Positions 18,076 to 27,055 of a DNA stretch of 59,127 bases are shown here, in pieces. The stretch comes from Desulfobulbaceae bacterium (GTDB lineage Bacteria > Desulfobacterota > Desulfobulbia > Desulfobulbales > SURF-16). Numbering within the stretch: position 1 is the first letter of the stretch; every line of letters starts with the position of its first letter. A program made the translations under genes and the position numbers. The DNA lies in the NCBI GenBank assembly GCA_023230525.1, contig JALNXE010000016.1:1-59127 (forward strand), read 5' to 3'. A model generated the notes under the pieces. It worked only from the letters and a program-made list of their open reading frames with translations, did no database searches and was not told the origin of the DNA.

Positions 18076-18675
18076 TCACCGGACCCGTTTTTTCATCAGG
18101 CAGACCCAGTTGCGGTGGGCGGATGCATGGTTGGTGTCAAAGTGGCTGGACTTGAGCAGTTGAATTTCAAAAAAGGGTTCCACCGCACTGATGATATCCA
18201 GGGCCGAACGCTGGGGCGGGCCGGAAGTGTCGCGGATTTCATCGCGGTTGCCCACCAGCGAGAGCCAAAGGCCGTCTTGGTGCAGCAGGGAGGCGGATTT
18301 TTCGGCGAAACGCCGGCGCTCCCCGGCGCGGTCAAAGGAATGGAAGCAGCCCCGGTCAAAGAGAAAGGCAAAAGGGGCGCCGGCTACCGCATCGCTGAGG
18401 AAGTCAAGGCGCAGAAAGGTGCAGGCGACCTGCGCCTCCGCCGCCTTGGCCATGGCCTGGTTGACGGCAAGTTGCGTCACATCGCAGCCGGTGGCGGCAA
18501 AGCCGTGCCGGGCAAGCCAGATGGTGTTGCTGCCGGTGCCGCAGCCGATATCCAGGGTCGGTCCGGGGGCAATGCGGTAATCCCTGACCATCTCGATGAG
18601 ATTGCCATCCGGCCGATGCAGCTCCCAGGGGGTATCCCCCGCCTCATACATTTCTCTGAACATCTCTTTCAGCAT
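18076..18675 (-). CDS. Class I SAM-dependent methyltransferase
   Basis: The 199-residue protein has the AdoMet motif LDIGCGTGSNTIWLARHG (residues 41-58), an acidic end of beta 2 (CDVTQLAV) and FDRGCFHSFD as motif IV. The order and the N-terminal TPWELHRPDG place it near thiopurine/tellurite methyltransferase-like enzymes, several of which methylate chalcogen compounds. A selenium or sulfur substrate would suit this neighbourhood but is conjecture. The start is 4 bases after the batE-like stop, so the two form an operon. Confidence 0.78.
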   Translation of the reverse strand: MLKEMFREMYEAGDTPWELHRPDGNLIEMVRDYRIAPGPTLDIGCGTGSNTIWLARHGFAATGCDVTQLAVNQAMAKAAEAQVACTFLRLDFLSDAVAGAPFAFLFDRGCFHSFDRAGERRRFAEKSASLLHQDGLWLSLVGNRDEIRDTSGPPQRSALDIISAVEPFFEIQLLKSSHFDTNHASAHRNWVCLMKKRVR

Positions 18676-18679
18676 ATCT

Positions 18680-19480
18680 TCAGACCAGTTCGCAGCTCTG
18701 CGCCGGCAGCCAGCACTGTCTGCCGTCGTTTAGTTCCACCCGCAGCCAGCCGGTCCGTTTCTCCAGCAGCCGGAACTCCGTACCGGCGTGCAGCGGGGCG
18801 GTAAAACTCGGCTGGTAATTGCGGCCGTCTCCCTGGCGGGCCACCACTTCGGCGGTGATGATCACTCCGCTGGCAGGGCCCGCCGCCATATGCTCCACCG
18901 CCAGGGAGGCGGCAAAAAGCAGGGTCAGTGCCAGCAGGGAACCGGCCAGCCATCTGGGCACCGGTACCGGGGTAAAGGACATGAGGCCGGCAGCCAGCCA
19001 GAACAGGACGTAGCAGCCGGAAAAAAGCAGCAAGCGGGTGTGGCGGGACAGGTCATAATGCCAGAAGAAGAGGGTTTGCCGCAGCTTTTCTCCCTGTTGG
19101 GCGGGGATGACGTCCTGCCGTTTGCTTAAGACATAGCCGAGGTTCTGCGCCAGGTTTTCATCGCCCGGCAGCAGTTTTTCCGCCCGCCGGTAATTGACCA
19201 GGGCCCGGCCGATATCACCCAGGGCGACGTAGGTGTTGCCGATATTGTAGTAAAGCCTGCCGCTGTGCACCTCCCTGGCGAGCTGTTCATAGCGGAGCAG
19301 GGCCTTTTCATAAAGTTGCCCGGCCTGTTTGGCGTCATCCGCGGAGTTGGCCTGCTGGAAGAAGGAATTGGCCTCGGCGAAAATGCTGCTGTCTTCCTGG
19401 CCGGCGGCAAAAACGCTTGCCTGGCCTGAGAACAGAAAACAGGACAGCAGGAAAATGAGGGGTAGGGAAAATATCTTCAT
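18680..19480 (-). CDS. BatE-like TPR and SH3 membrane protein
   Basis: The product (266 residues from the ATG at 19480) has a signal peptide, TPR repeats (about residues 30-120: YEKALLRYEQL, LYYNIGNTYVALGDIGRAL, NYRRAEKLLPGDENLA), two membrane helices (about 145-195) and a C-terminal bacterial SH3-like domain ending in GWLRVELNDGRQCWLP. This is the layout of BatE of the Bacteroides aerotolerance set. The other bat genes lie 9 kb away at 29.4-37.3 kb. An in-frame ATG at 19504 is an alternative start; neither has a strong ribosome site. Confidence 0.75.
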   Translation of the reverse strand: MKIFSLPLIFLLSCFLFSGQASVFAAGQEDSSIFAEANSFFQQANSADDAKQAGQLYEKALLRYEQLAREVHSGRLYYNIGNTYVALGDIGRALVNYRRAEKLLPGDENLAQNLGYVLSKRQDVIPAQQGEKLRQTLFFWHYDLSRHTRLLLFSGCYVLFWLAAGLMSFTPVPVPRWLAGSLLALTLLFAASLAVEHMAAGPASGVIITAEVVARQGDGRNYQPSFTAPLHAGTEFRLLEKRTGWLRVELNDGRQCWLPAQSCELV

Positions 19481-19594
19481 TGGGGACTCTGTAGCTTTGT
19501 TCATGAACAGCGGGAAAAACCGGGCAGGCATGACTTTGGCCTGGCTAAAAAATGTAGCAAATCAACAGGTTGCCAGGCCAAACCTGGTAAAATC

Positions 19595-19628
19595 GGCAAA
19601 AAACGCTCGCAGCGGCTGCGCTTTTGCC
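19595..19628. repeat. Strong hairpin between divergent genes
   Basis: GGCAAAA...TTTTGCC with inner CGCAGC/GCTGCG, between the divergent batE-like and GGDEF genes. No T-run follows on either strand in the manner of a terminator; role unknown. Confidence 0.5.
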
Positions 19629-19726
19629 GTCTTCGCTTGACACGGGGAAAAAGCCCGTGATAATCCATTAGATAGGCAAAAACGTGCATAGTGATTTTTA
19701 TCCATTAATCATACCCGGATTATTTT

Positions 19727-21676
19727 ATGTCTTCATCAGAAAAAATTCGCAGGGGCAGCAATAAGTTTTCCATTCTCGGGCTGTTTGACTGTCCAGGCGA
19801 AAGCTGCCTCGGTTGTTTTCTGCAAAAATGCCTGGATACCAGCATTGCCGGTAAATTGATCGGCATGCTGGTGGTTTCCCTGGCAGGCTTTGCCATTCTC
19901 ATCATGCTCAATATCTCCTCGCTGCAGAAAATCGCCCAGCGCAATCATGACATCAAGGATATATCCATTCCCCAGTATAAGGTGGGGCAATATATTCTGC
20001 GCAGTATCAACGGTTTTAAGATTTCCCTGCTGCATATCCTCTACACCCCTGATATCACCAAAGATAACCGCAATGTGCTGGCCAACCAGCAGCGTCTGGC
20101 CGACATGGGCCGCATGATCGGCTCCCTGCAGCATGGCGGGCCGGTCTTTGACGTGGCCAAGGTCTCGGGTAACACCCTTGATGTCTTCAACGTGGCACCG
20201 GACAGCGATCCCGGAATGATTGCCGTTATCGCCGATATCCAGGAGGAATATCTGCTGGTTGATAGGACCTATAAGAATTTTATAAGTTCCCTGGGAAATG
20301 CCGAGGCAGCGGAAGAGAACAGTGAAAAGCTTGACGACCTGCTGGCAAGCCTTGATGAGATGTACGAACTGGTGGTGGGCATGACGGTTGCGGTCAATAA
20401 ACGGCATGGCGCGCAATTCCTGGAACTGGAAAATATCATCAACACCTCGATGTCACGCTCCCTGTGGATAGGCGTGGCCATTGCCGCGGTGCTGACCGTG
20501 GCCACCCTGCTCTACGTGCTGATTATCGTCGTCCCCCTGCGCAGTATTCTTGAAAAAATTACCTTCATCGCCAAGGGAGAGGGCGACAGGGCCCAGCGCA
20601 TCGAGGTGAAAAGCAATGACGAGGTGGGACAGCTGGCCCACCAGCTCAATACCCTGGTGGATAATATCTTCAGCCTGAACTCGTTCAAGGCCATCATCGA
20701 GGAGGAGGAGACCACCACCGAGGTCAATCAGCGCCTGGCTGCCCTGCTGAAGGAACGATACCAGCTGGAAAAAACCTTTATTTATGAGTTGAGCGGCAAC
20801 AAAAACCGCATGACCGTGGCCTTTGCCTCCCAGATTGATGACGTGTGCAGCCCGGAGATCCTGGAGGATGCCAATTTCTGCCGGGCCAAGCGCACCGGCC
20901 ATGACATTTCCTCCCTGGAATTTCCCCACATCTGCAAACAGTTCCCCCATAAGGATAGGCTTGAACATCACTGTATCCCCATGATCGCCAACGGCAGGGT
21001 GGTGGGCGTGGGCCAGTTTCTCCATGACAAGGAGAGTTCGCCGGAGAGCCTGCAGAGGTTTGCGCATATGGTGAAAAGGGCGGCCCGTTACATCAAGGAA
21101 GCCACCCCGGTCATCGAGGCCAAACGCTTTGCCTCGGCCCTGCACGAGACCACCATGCGGGATCCCATGACCGATCTCTACAACCGCCGTTTCCTGGAAT
21201 CCTACACGGATACCCTGGTGGCCAGCACCATGCGCCGGAAAGCCAAGGTCGGTATCCTCATGTGCGACATGGATTTTTTCAAGGAGGTCAATGACACCTA
21301 TGGCCATGAAACCGGGGATATCGTGCTGATCAAAACCGCCGAGGTGCTGAAAAGTTGCGTCAGGGCCTCGGATATGATTATCCGCTACGGCGGTGAGGAA
21401 TTCCTCGTACTGCTCATTGATGTGAAAAATGGGCATGAGATAATGGATCTGGCCGAAAGAATACGCAAAAAGATGGAGGAGACGGTGATTAATGTGCCGG
21501 ACGGCTCCCTGCAGAAAACCTTGAGCATCGGCGCCAGCGAATTCCCAGGTGACAGCAGTTCCGGCTTCTGGGAGGCAATCAAGCACGCGGACGTTGCGCT
21601 TTACCGGGCCAAGGACGAAGGCCGCAACCGGGTGGTGGCCTTCAGCCCGGAGATGTGGAAGGAAGATAAATACTGA
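19727..21676 (+). CDS. HAMP-GAF-GGDEF diguanylate cyclase with extracytoplasmic sensor
   Basis: The 649-residue protein has membrane helices at about residues 40-60 and 245-265 enclosing a helical periplasmic sensor of about 185 residues, then a HAMP segment (PLRSILEKITFIAKGEGDRA), a GAF-like cytoplasmic domain with several Cys/His (about 340-465) and a GGDEF domain with RYGGEEF. An RASD I-site stands five residues before it, so product inhibition is likely. The N-terminus has a Cys-rich segment (FDCPGESCLGCFLQKC) before the first helix; four Cys there could bind metal. Confidence 0.87.
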   Translation: MSSSEKIRRGSNKFSILGLFDCPGESCLGCFLQKCLDTSIAGKLIGMLVVSLAGFAILIMLNISSLQKIAQRNHDIKDISIPQYKVGQYILRSINGFKISLLHILYTPDITKDNRNVLANQQRLADMGRMIGSLQHGGPVFDVAKVSGNTLDVFNVAPDSDPGMIAVIADIQEEYLLVDRTYKNFISSLGNAEAAEENSEKLDDLLASLDEMYELVVGMTVAVNKRHGAQFLELENIINTSMSRSLWIGVAIAAVLTVATLLYVLIIVVPLRSILEKITFIAKGEGDRAQRIEVKSNDEVGQLAHQLNTLVDNIFSLNSFKAIIEEEETTTEVNQRLAALLKERYQLEKTFIYELSGNKNRMTVAFASQIDDVCSPEILEDANFCRAKRTGHDISSLEFPHICKQFPHKDRLEHHCIPMIANGRVVGVGQFLHDKESSPESLQRFAHMVKRAARYIKEATPVIEAKRFASALHETTMRDPMTDLYNRRFLESYTDTLVASTMRRKAKVGILMCDMDFFKEVNDTYGHETGDIVLIKTAEVLKSCVRASDMIIRYGGEEFLVLLIDVKNGHEIMDLAERIRKKMEETVINVPDGSLQKTLSIGASEFPGDSSSGFWEAIKHADVALYRAKDEGRNRVVAFSPEMWKEDKY

Positions 21677-21685
21677 AGGTTCGGG

Positions 21686-21797
21686 AAAGTGCCTAAAATA
21701 CTTAAAGTGCCTAAAGTACTTGAAGTTGCAGTACTTCCTGTTAGAGACAACCTTTAATTTTTAGGCACTTTAAGTACTTTAGCGCACTTTAGGCACT
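21686..21797. repeat. Imperfect inverted repeat built of AAAGTGCCTAAA units
   Basis: Units AAAGTGCCTAAA(G/A)TACTT occur twice on the left arm and in inverted form (TTTAGGCACTTTAAGTACTTT, split as TTTAGGCAC and TTTAAGTACTTT) twice on the right, around a 45-base centre. It fills the gap between convergent genes and may act as a bidirectional transcript end. Confidence 0.75.
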
Positions 21798-21840
21798 CTG
21801 CGTGGCATCACCTGACATTACGTTTGAGATCAGCTCATTA

Positions 21841-23763
21841 CTAAAGGGGCAGCAGAAAAGAAAAGGTGCTTCCCCTTCCTGGTCCGGCACTTTCCGCCCA
21901 GGCCGTGCCATGGTGCAGTTCAACCAGCTGTTTGGTAAGCGACAGTCCCAGCCCGGTTCCCGCATATTTTCTACTCACCGAACTCTCCACCTGTTCAAAG
22001 GGCGTAAAGATTCTCTGCAGATCCTCCGCCGCGATGCCGATGCCGGTATCGCTGACGGAAATCTTGACGATTTTCCTCTGGCGAAGATGCTCGGCAGGTT
22101 CTTTTCCCAGGCAATGGCTGCGCCATTCCGCCAGGTCAGTCAGGCGCGCCGCCAGGGTGATATGGCCGCCGGCCGGGGTGAATTTGATGGCATTGGCCAG
22201 CAGATTAAAGATGATCTGTTTCATCTTGCGTTCATCCGCCATAATGGTCTGGGGAAGTTCCGGGTCAAGATCCAGGGACAGGGTGATGCCCGTTTTCGCC
22301 GCCTTGCCTTTGATCATGACAAAGCTGTTGGAGAGCAGGCCGGCCAGATCAAATGGTTCGAGCCGCAGTTCGAGTTTGCCGGCCTCCACCTTGGAAAGAT
22401 CGAGAATGTCATTGATCAGCGAAAGCAGATGGCGGCTTGACTGCAGAACATTCTCCAGATACTCCTCCTGGGTTTTATTGAGCTCGCCGAAATGCTTGTC
22501 CCGCACCACCTCGGTAAAGCCGATGATGGCGTTTAGCGGGGTGCGCAGCTCGTGGCTCATATTGGCCAGGAATTCACTTTTGGCCACATTGGCCACCTCT
22601 GCCTCCTGGCGCGCCCGGCTCAGCTGATTATAGGTCTCCTCCAGGGTGTTCATCATCAGGTTGAAGTCAATGGCCATGTTCTCCACCTCGTCGATGTCGG
22701 CCGGGCTGCCGCCGGGCGCCGGCAGCCTGATGCTCAGATTGCCCTCCTTTTCCGTTACCTGATGCAGGGCGTTGATGAGCTGGTTGATCTTGTTGAAAAC
22801 CCGGAATTTCAACAGGAGAAACAGGGCGATGGACACGGAGACCGAGGCAAAGAAGGGGATCAGGTTGGTGGTGATCAGCCGCCGCTGCTGCTGGATATAA
22901 CTTTGCCGGTCCAGGGCCACGGTGAGATAGCCGATATCCTTGCCGTCATTGTCGGCCAGGGCCTGGGTTTTGCAGGCATAGGAGGTGTTGTTGTGAACCA
23001 GCCGGTCCTGGCTGGGAAACTGGATCGGGATGCCGGAGAAGCTGGTCAGCACCGGTTGCCGGTATTTATTGAACAGGGCGATTTCGGCTCCGGCGATATC
23101 CCGCATGTGAAAAACCAGATCCCTGTTGTCGTTTACCAGTTTGATCATGATGATATGACCGTAGATATCTCCGGAATCATGCAGCAGATGCACAACCGAC
23201 TGCAGGCAGATGGCTTCGTCCTGATCCGGGGCTGCTTTGTCCCCCAGGCCCTGCATGGCAAGAATGGAGGACGGGATCTCGGCGAGTCCCGCCTGCTGTT
23301 CCCGGGGCTTCAGGAAAACCTGATAGGCCGCCGGATCATTGATCTCGCTGCCGAGCCGATTGCAGGTCAACAGCTTGTCATCCGCATCAAAGAGCAGCAG
23401 CAGATCAATATGGTGTTTGGCGGCGATGGTCTGCAGCATGACGGTGATTGGTTTGATCTTGTCGTAATCCAGGAAATCGACGAATTTGCTGTTCTGCTCT
23501 TTGATCATGCCGGAAACCATGCTGATCTTGTCCAGTTCGTAATTTAAAATGGACTCGGCGATCACCATTTTGCTCTGCAGCTGCTGGTTGAGGCGCTGGT
23601 TGACCTTTTTGGTTTCCTGAATGGAAGAATGAATGGCATTGCCGATGATCATGGCAATGAGCAGGATGAACAACAGGATGATTTTGCGGAAAATGGTGCG
23701 GCGCGGCCCTTTTTTTGCTCCAGGTGCGGCACTTGTCAGGGCAGGGCGCGTCATGTCGCTCAT
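21841..23763 (-). CDS. Sensor histidine kinase of the selenorhodanese operon
   Basis: The 640-residue protein has a first membrane helix (about 25-45), a periplasmic sensor of about 250 residues resembling double-Cache/CHASE-type domains, a second helix (about 295-315), HAMP (FRVFNKINQLINALHQV), a coiled coil, HisKA with MSHELRTPLNAIIGF and a HATPase domain with N box (LLANAIKFTP), DTGIGI and GTGLGLS. The ATG at 23763 overlaps the upstream rhodanese stop as ATGA, which indicates translational coupling and fixes the start (a GTG two codons earlier is less likely). The partner is probably the receiver-only regulator at the operon head. The sensed ligand may relate to sulfur or selenium chemistry of the two rhodaneses; this is inference. 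Confidence 0.88.
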   Translation of the reverse strand: MSDMTRPALTSAAPGAKKGPRRTIFRKIILLFILLIAMIIGNAIHSSIQETKKVNQRLNQQLQSKMVIAESILNYELDKISMVSGMIKEQNSKFVDFLDYDKIKPITVMLQTIAAKHHIDLLLLFDADDKLLTCNRLGSEINDPAAYQVFLKPREQQAGLAEIPSSILAMQGLGDKAAPDQDEAICLQSVVHLLHDSGDIYGHIIMIKLVNDNRDLVFHMRDIAGAEIALFNKYRQPVLTSFSGIPIQFPSQDRLVHNNTSYACKTQALADNDGKDIGYLTVALDRQSYIQQQRRLITTNLIPFFASVSVSIALFLLLKFRVFNKINQLINALHQVTEKEGNLSIRLPAPGGSPADIDEVENMAIDFNLMMNTLEETYNQLSRARQEAEVANVAKSEFLANMSHELRTPLNAIIGFTEVVRDKHFGELNKTQEEYLENVLQSSRHLLSLINDILDLSKVEAGKLELRLEPFDLAGLLSNSFVMIKGKAAKTGITLSLDLDPELPQTIMADERKMKQIIFNLLANAIKFTPAGGHITLAARLTDLAEWRSHCLGKEPAEHLRQRKIVKISVSDTGIGIAAEDLQRIFTPFEQVESSVSRKYAGTGLGLSLTKQLVELHHGTAWAESAGPGRGSTFSFLLPL

Positions 23764-24602
23764 TCGCACAGCAGCTGCCGGCGCAGATTGTCCTCGCCCT
23801 GGATGATCGGCAGCCCTTCCTGCTGCCAGCGCGTGGTGCCGCCCTTCAGCACGCCGATGACGTCATAGCCCTGCATGGTGAGAAATTTCGCGGCAATGGT
23901 TGACTGCTTCATGATCCAGTCGGCGATGATGATCCTGCGGTTTTTCGGGATCTGCCGATAGTTCTGCTCAAGATAAACCAGGGGGCAGTGCCGGGCTCCG
24001 GGTATATAATTGCCGGCCAGGGTCGAGTTGTCCATGGTGAAGACATAATCCTGCTGGTTTAAGGTCTGCTGGTCCAGGCTTCGCACGTCCAGCAGGAAAA
24101 TATCCTTATCTTTATCAAGAATCTCCTTGAATTCAAGCGGCGGGATCTTGGCCACCTTGATTTTTTGCCATTTTTCGCCAATGGTCAGGGGGTAATTGAA
24201 ATAGCGCCATTCCGGGATGCCTCCCGGGAAATAGTAAACCTCAGAATAACCTTTTGCCACCGCAATCCTTGCGGCCCTTTTACCGTAAGCTCACCTTTCG
24301 CTCAGGCAGTGAAACACCAGGATGGTCTGCCTGTCCGGCGGCAGCCGGTCGGTGGTCAGCATCTGCACAATGGGGATATTGATGGAACCGCTGATATGCT
24401 GGAAGTCATACTCGATCTTGCTGAGCACATTGATCATCAGCACCTTCCTGCCGCTGTCGAGCAGCTGTTTCAGTTCAAAGGCGGCGATTTCCCTGTAGCC
24501 CTCCATGGACGTTTCCGAGGCCTCCGCGGTCCAGGGGAGAACAAACAGGCCGAGGAGCAGGATGGCCAGGCAGATCCTGTATGGCCAGGTTGGTTTTGTC
24601 AT
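23760..24602 (-). CDS. Exported tandem-rhodanese selenoprotein, copy 1 (in-frame UGA)
   Basis: With UGA read as Sec this is a 280-residue protein: signal peptide (about 1-28), rhodanese domain 1 with active loop CLSERU (Sec at codon 104, TGA 24291-24293) and the closing GGIPEW motif, then rhodanese domain 2 where the catalytic Cys position is Asp (IIIADW), ending in LKGGTTRW. If UGA were a stop, the first rhodanese fold would be cut in half and the rest would lack a ribosome site. The paralogue next door has its UGA at the identical aligned site. GAGGGG precedes the ATG at 24602. The C-x4-U pair sits in the substrate loop and could form a selenenylsulfide or carry persulfide. The protein is probably periplasmic or membrane anchored. 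Confidence 0.83.
24260..24274 (-). promoter_or_regulatory. Candidate bacterial SECIS hairpin for the copy 1 UGA
   Basis: On the coding strand, CCGCAA and TTGCGG form a perfect 6-bp stem with loop GGA. The loop begins 23 bases after the UGA, within the 16-37 base window of bacterial SECIS elements, and its first base is G. Confidence 0.5.
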
Positions 24603-24615
24603 GTTTCCCCTCAAG

Positions 24616-25437
24616 TTAATCCGCGCAGAGAGACGGGGCATGGGTGATGGCATTGTCCACCTGCTCAACCGGCAGCTTTTCGTCACGCCAGCGGACAATG
24701 CCTCCTTTCAGCACCCCGAGCACCTGATACCCCCTGCTGCTCAGGAATTTGGCGGCCAGGATGGCTTTTTTGTTGGTCCAGTCGCTCACCACGATTCTGG
24801 CGTCCCTGGGGATATGGCGATACCACTCATCCAGGTAGACCATGGGGCAGATTTTAGCTCCCTTGATGAAGATATTTTCCCTGCTGCAGTCAATGGGGCG
24901 GACATCCAGGACATAGATGGCCGGGTCCGACCGGAGCAGGTCATAAACCTGCCTGGGGCTCAGTTTATTAATTTTAATGGCAGTATAGTCTTCATTAACC
25001 GTCAGCGGATAGTTGAAGGCCCGCCACTCGGGAATGCCACCCTTGAAACAGAACACATTGCCATATCCCATCTCCACTGCGGCCCTGGCAGCTCTGGGGC
25101 TGTAAGGTCAGTCATGGCCCATGCAGTAAAGGATGAGCGGGGTTGATTTGTCCACGGGCAGCAGCTTGCTGGTGCGGAAGTTGATAACCGGAATACTGAT
25201 GGAACCGGTGATGTGCAGGCCGTCGTATTCGATTTTGCTCAAGGCATTGATCACCACCACCCTGGGGTCGTTTTCCATCATGTTCTTGACCTCCGGGGCG
25301 GTGATGTCCTGCACCCCCCGGCCAAACACCTGGGAAGAGAAAAAAAGCATGAGCAGAGAAAGAAAGGGGATAAATCCGCCGGGCGGCAAAGAGGCGGCCC
25401 GGGCCGCTCTGCAGGGGCGGCAGGGGCGGGTCATCAT
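24616..25437 (-). CDS. Exported tandem-rhodanese selenoprotein, copy 2 (in-frame UGA)
   Basis: With UGA as Sec this is a 273-residue protein with a hydrophobic export signal (about 22-38), rhodanese domain 1 with active loop CMGHDU (Sec at codon 110, TGA 25108-25110) and FKGGIPEW, and an Asp-substituted rhodanese domain 2 (IVVSDW, LKGGIVRW). It aligns along its length with copy 1: INALSKIEYD / INVLSKIEYD before the loop and U-x-Y-x2-RAAR-x-AV-x2-GY after it. The ATG at 25437 overlaps the receiver gene stop (ATGA coupling); the next codon is also ATG. Copy 1 starts 13 bases downstream. The second domain is probably catalytically dead, so the Cys-Sec domain is the working unit. Confidence 0.83.
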
Positions 25438-25811
25438 TGGCCGGCTCCGGCCAGCAACTTGACCTCACTGGCGAACCTGCGGGTGTCGATGGGTTTGCTG
25501 ATATGGCCCACGCAGCCGGCCTCCAGGGCCTTCTTGCTGTCGCTTTCCATGGCAAAGGAGGTGACGGCGATGACCGGGATGTATTGCAGCAGCGGGTCCT
25601 TTTTGATCATTCTGGTGGCGGAGAGGCCGTCAAGACCGGGGAGCTGGATGTCCATGAGGATGATATCCGGCAGCTCCCTGCGGGCAATGATGATGCCCTG
25701 CTCGGCGTCAAGGGCCTCAAGCACGGAAAAATCGGCAAGTTCGAGCAGGGTGCGGACAAGTTTCAGGTTGAGCTCATTGTCCTCTATCACCAGAATTTTT
25801 TTCCCCGTCAT
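25434..25811 (-). CDS. Receiver-only response regulator
   Basis: The 125-residue protein is a single receiver domain: acidic pair EDN near residue 10, phosphoacceptor Asp in ILMDIQLPG (about residue 53), VTSFAM Thr/Ser and the SKP Lys near residue 107. No output domain is present, as in DivK/CheY-like relays, so it must act by protein contact. It heads the operon with the two selenorhodaneses and the kinase at 21841-23763. Confidence 0.9.
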   Translation of the reverse strand: MTGKKILVIEDNELNLKLVRTLLELADFSVLEALDAEQGIIIARRELPDIILMDIQLPGLDGLSATRMIKKDPLLQYIPVIAVTSFAMESDSKKALEAGCVGHISKPIDTRRFASEVKLLAGAGQ

Positions 25812-26384
25812 CTCGCCGTATAATCCTCTGGTTGCCTAACGCCTTAATATTATGAATATTTGCCCTTTTGCCTGGCACAATCAGCCGATTATCGCATATT
25901 TTGTGGCGGAATTCAATATCAGCGCGGGAAATAACCAGGATTCCGGGAAAACCAGCCAATCGGTGTTTTGCATTTTTTGCCCTCCCTCATCCGTGGAGTA
26001 GGGGGATTTTCCCCTTTTCCTGCCAGCCCTTAGTGGTTTTCTCTTGCAAAATTGCCCAAAGAGAGTTTCGGTTTTTCCGAACAGTTATTCAGTTTGAGGG
26101 AAAATGAGTGGTGTGGGGGGAAGCCGGGTTTACCAATCCGCCAAGTTTTCCAGCGGGATCTTGAGTGATATGATGTTGCTTTTCTTGACTGGGTGACGTT
26201 TAGAGGTTTGCATATCTGCTGGTCTGGTATTTGTCAAAGATAAAGATTTGACCCTGTGCCGGAATGTGAAGGCCAAATGACGGCTTGGGGGAATGACTAC
26301 AAAATTAACTCCTACGATGGAAATCGTCGCGTCACCGCTGGTTTATATATCATCCAATTTGTTTAGAATTAAAGGGTATTTTGA
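25812..26384. other. Intergenic stretch without a supported gene
   Basis: The only structure I noted is the short palindrome-like GGGGATTTTCCCC at 26002-26014, 190 bases upstream of the receiver gene, a possible operator. The promoters of the receiver operon and of the next gene on the other strand should lie here but I could not single them out. Confidence 0.4.
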
Positions 26385-26983
26385 ATGCCAAACAAAGACA
26401 AACCATGGTGCGACCTATCATTGCCAAGTCTGGGAAGCGTAGGGTTTATTGTTGCCGCATACCTCTATCTTGCCGGATGGAGTAACTGTTACTGGTTTCT
26501 TAAGTATTTTGGAATAAGCATAAATGCTGTTAGTATTCAGTTTTATTATGTATTTATTTATTCTATTCATGTGATATTCTCTTGGCGGACACTCAAAACC
26601 GAATCGGGATTATTGTTATGTGTAATTATTTTGAGTGTGTTCTACGTTGCTTTTTTTTACCGCTAATTATTCTTATCCCTGTGTTGTTTGAGAGAGCAAA
26701 AGAGGAAGGGAGATTCAGCGCAGAACAAATACAGAAGGGTGCCGGCGACCCAGTTGTTGTTGTTCTAAAAAATACTGTTGACTCTGAATTTTCAGAGGAG
26801 TTCATGAAGGCCAATGAGGAAAAGAAACTCAGATTGGTGACAATGACACAAGATAATCTATATGTCTACCGTCAACTAAACAGTAAATCCAAGAAGTCGC
26901 CTGGATTCATTTACGAAATACCTCGTGACGAGGTTTTTTTGACCAGAATTTTTGTACAGCCTCCTCAAGGGGACACACAATAA
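26385..26983 (+). pseudogene. Small membrane protein gene with a frameshift at a T8 run
   Basis: The frame from 26385 encodes about 90 residues with two or three membrane helices, then stops just after a run of eight T (about 26650-26657). The other frame continues without a break as LPLIILIPVLFERAKEEGRF and a soluble tail to 26983. Joined, it is a roughly 198-residue membrane protein with a C-terminal cytoplasmic or periplasmic domain. I do not recognise it. The break may be a true mutation, a sequencing error in the T run, or slippage used in expression. The region is A+T rich. Confidence 0.55.
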
Positions 26984-27055
26984 TCACCGGATATTGGGGC
27001 TACAATGCAATGAAATTTGTCCAGAAAGATCCTTGTAAATAATTAAGAGGATGCC

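Noticed and set aside
24260..24698. Reading the rhodanese halves as separate genes split by TGA stops
   Set aside because: Each break falls inside one rhodanese fold, the downstream parts have no ribosome sites, and both paralogues break at the same residue.
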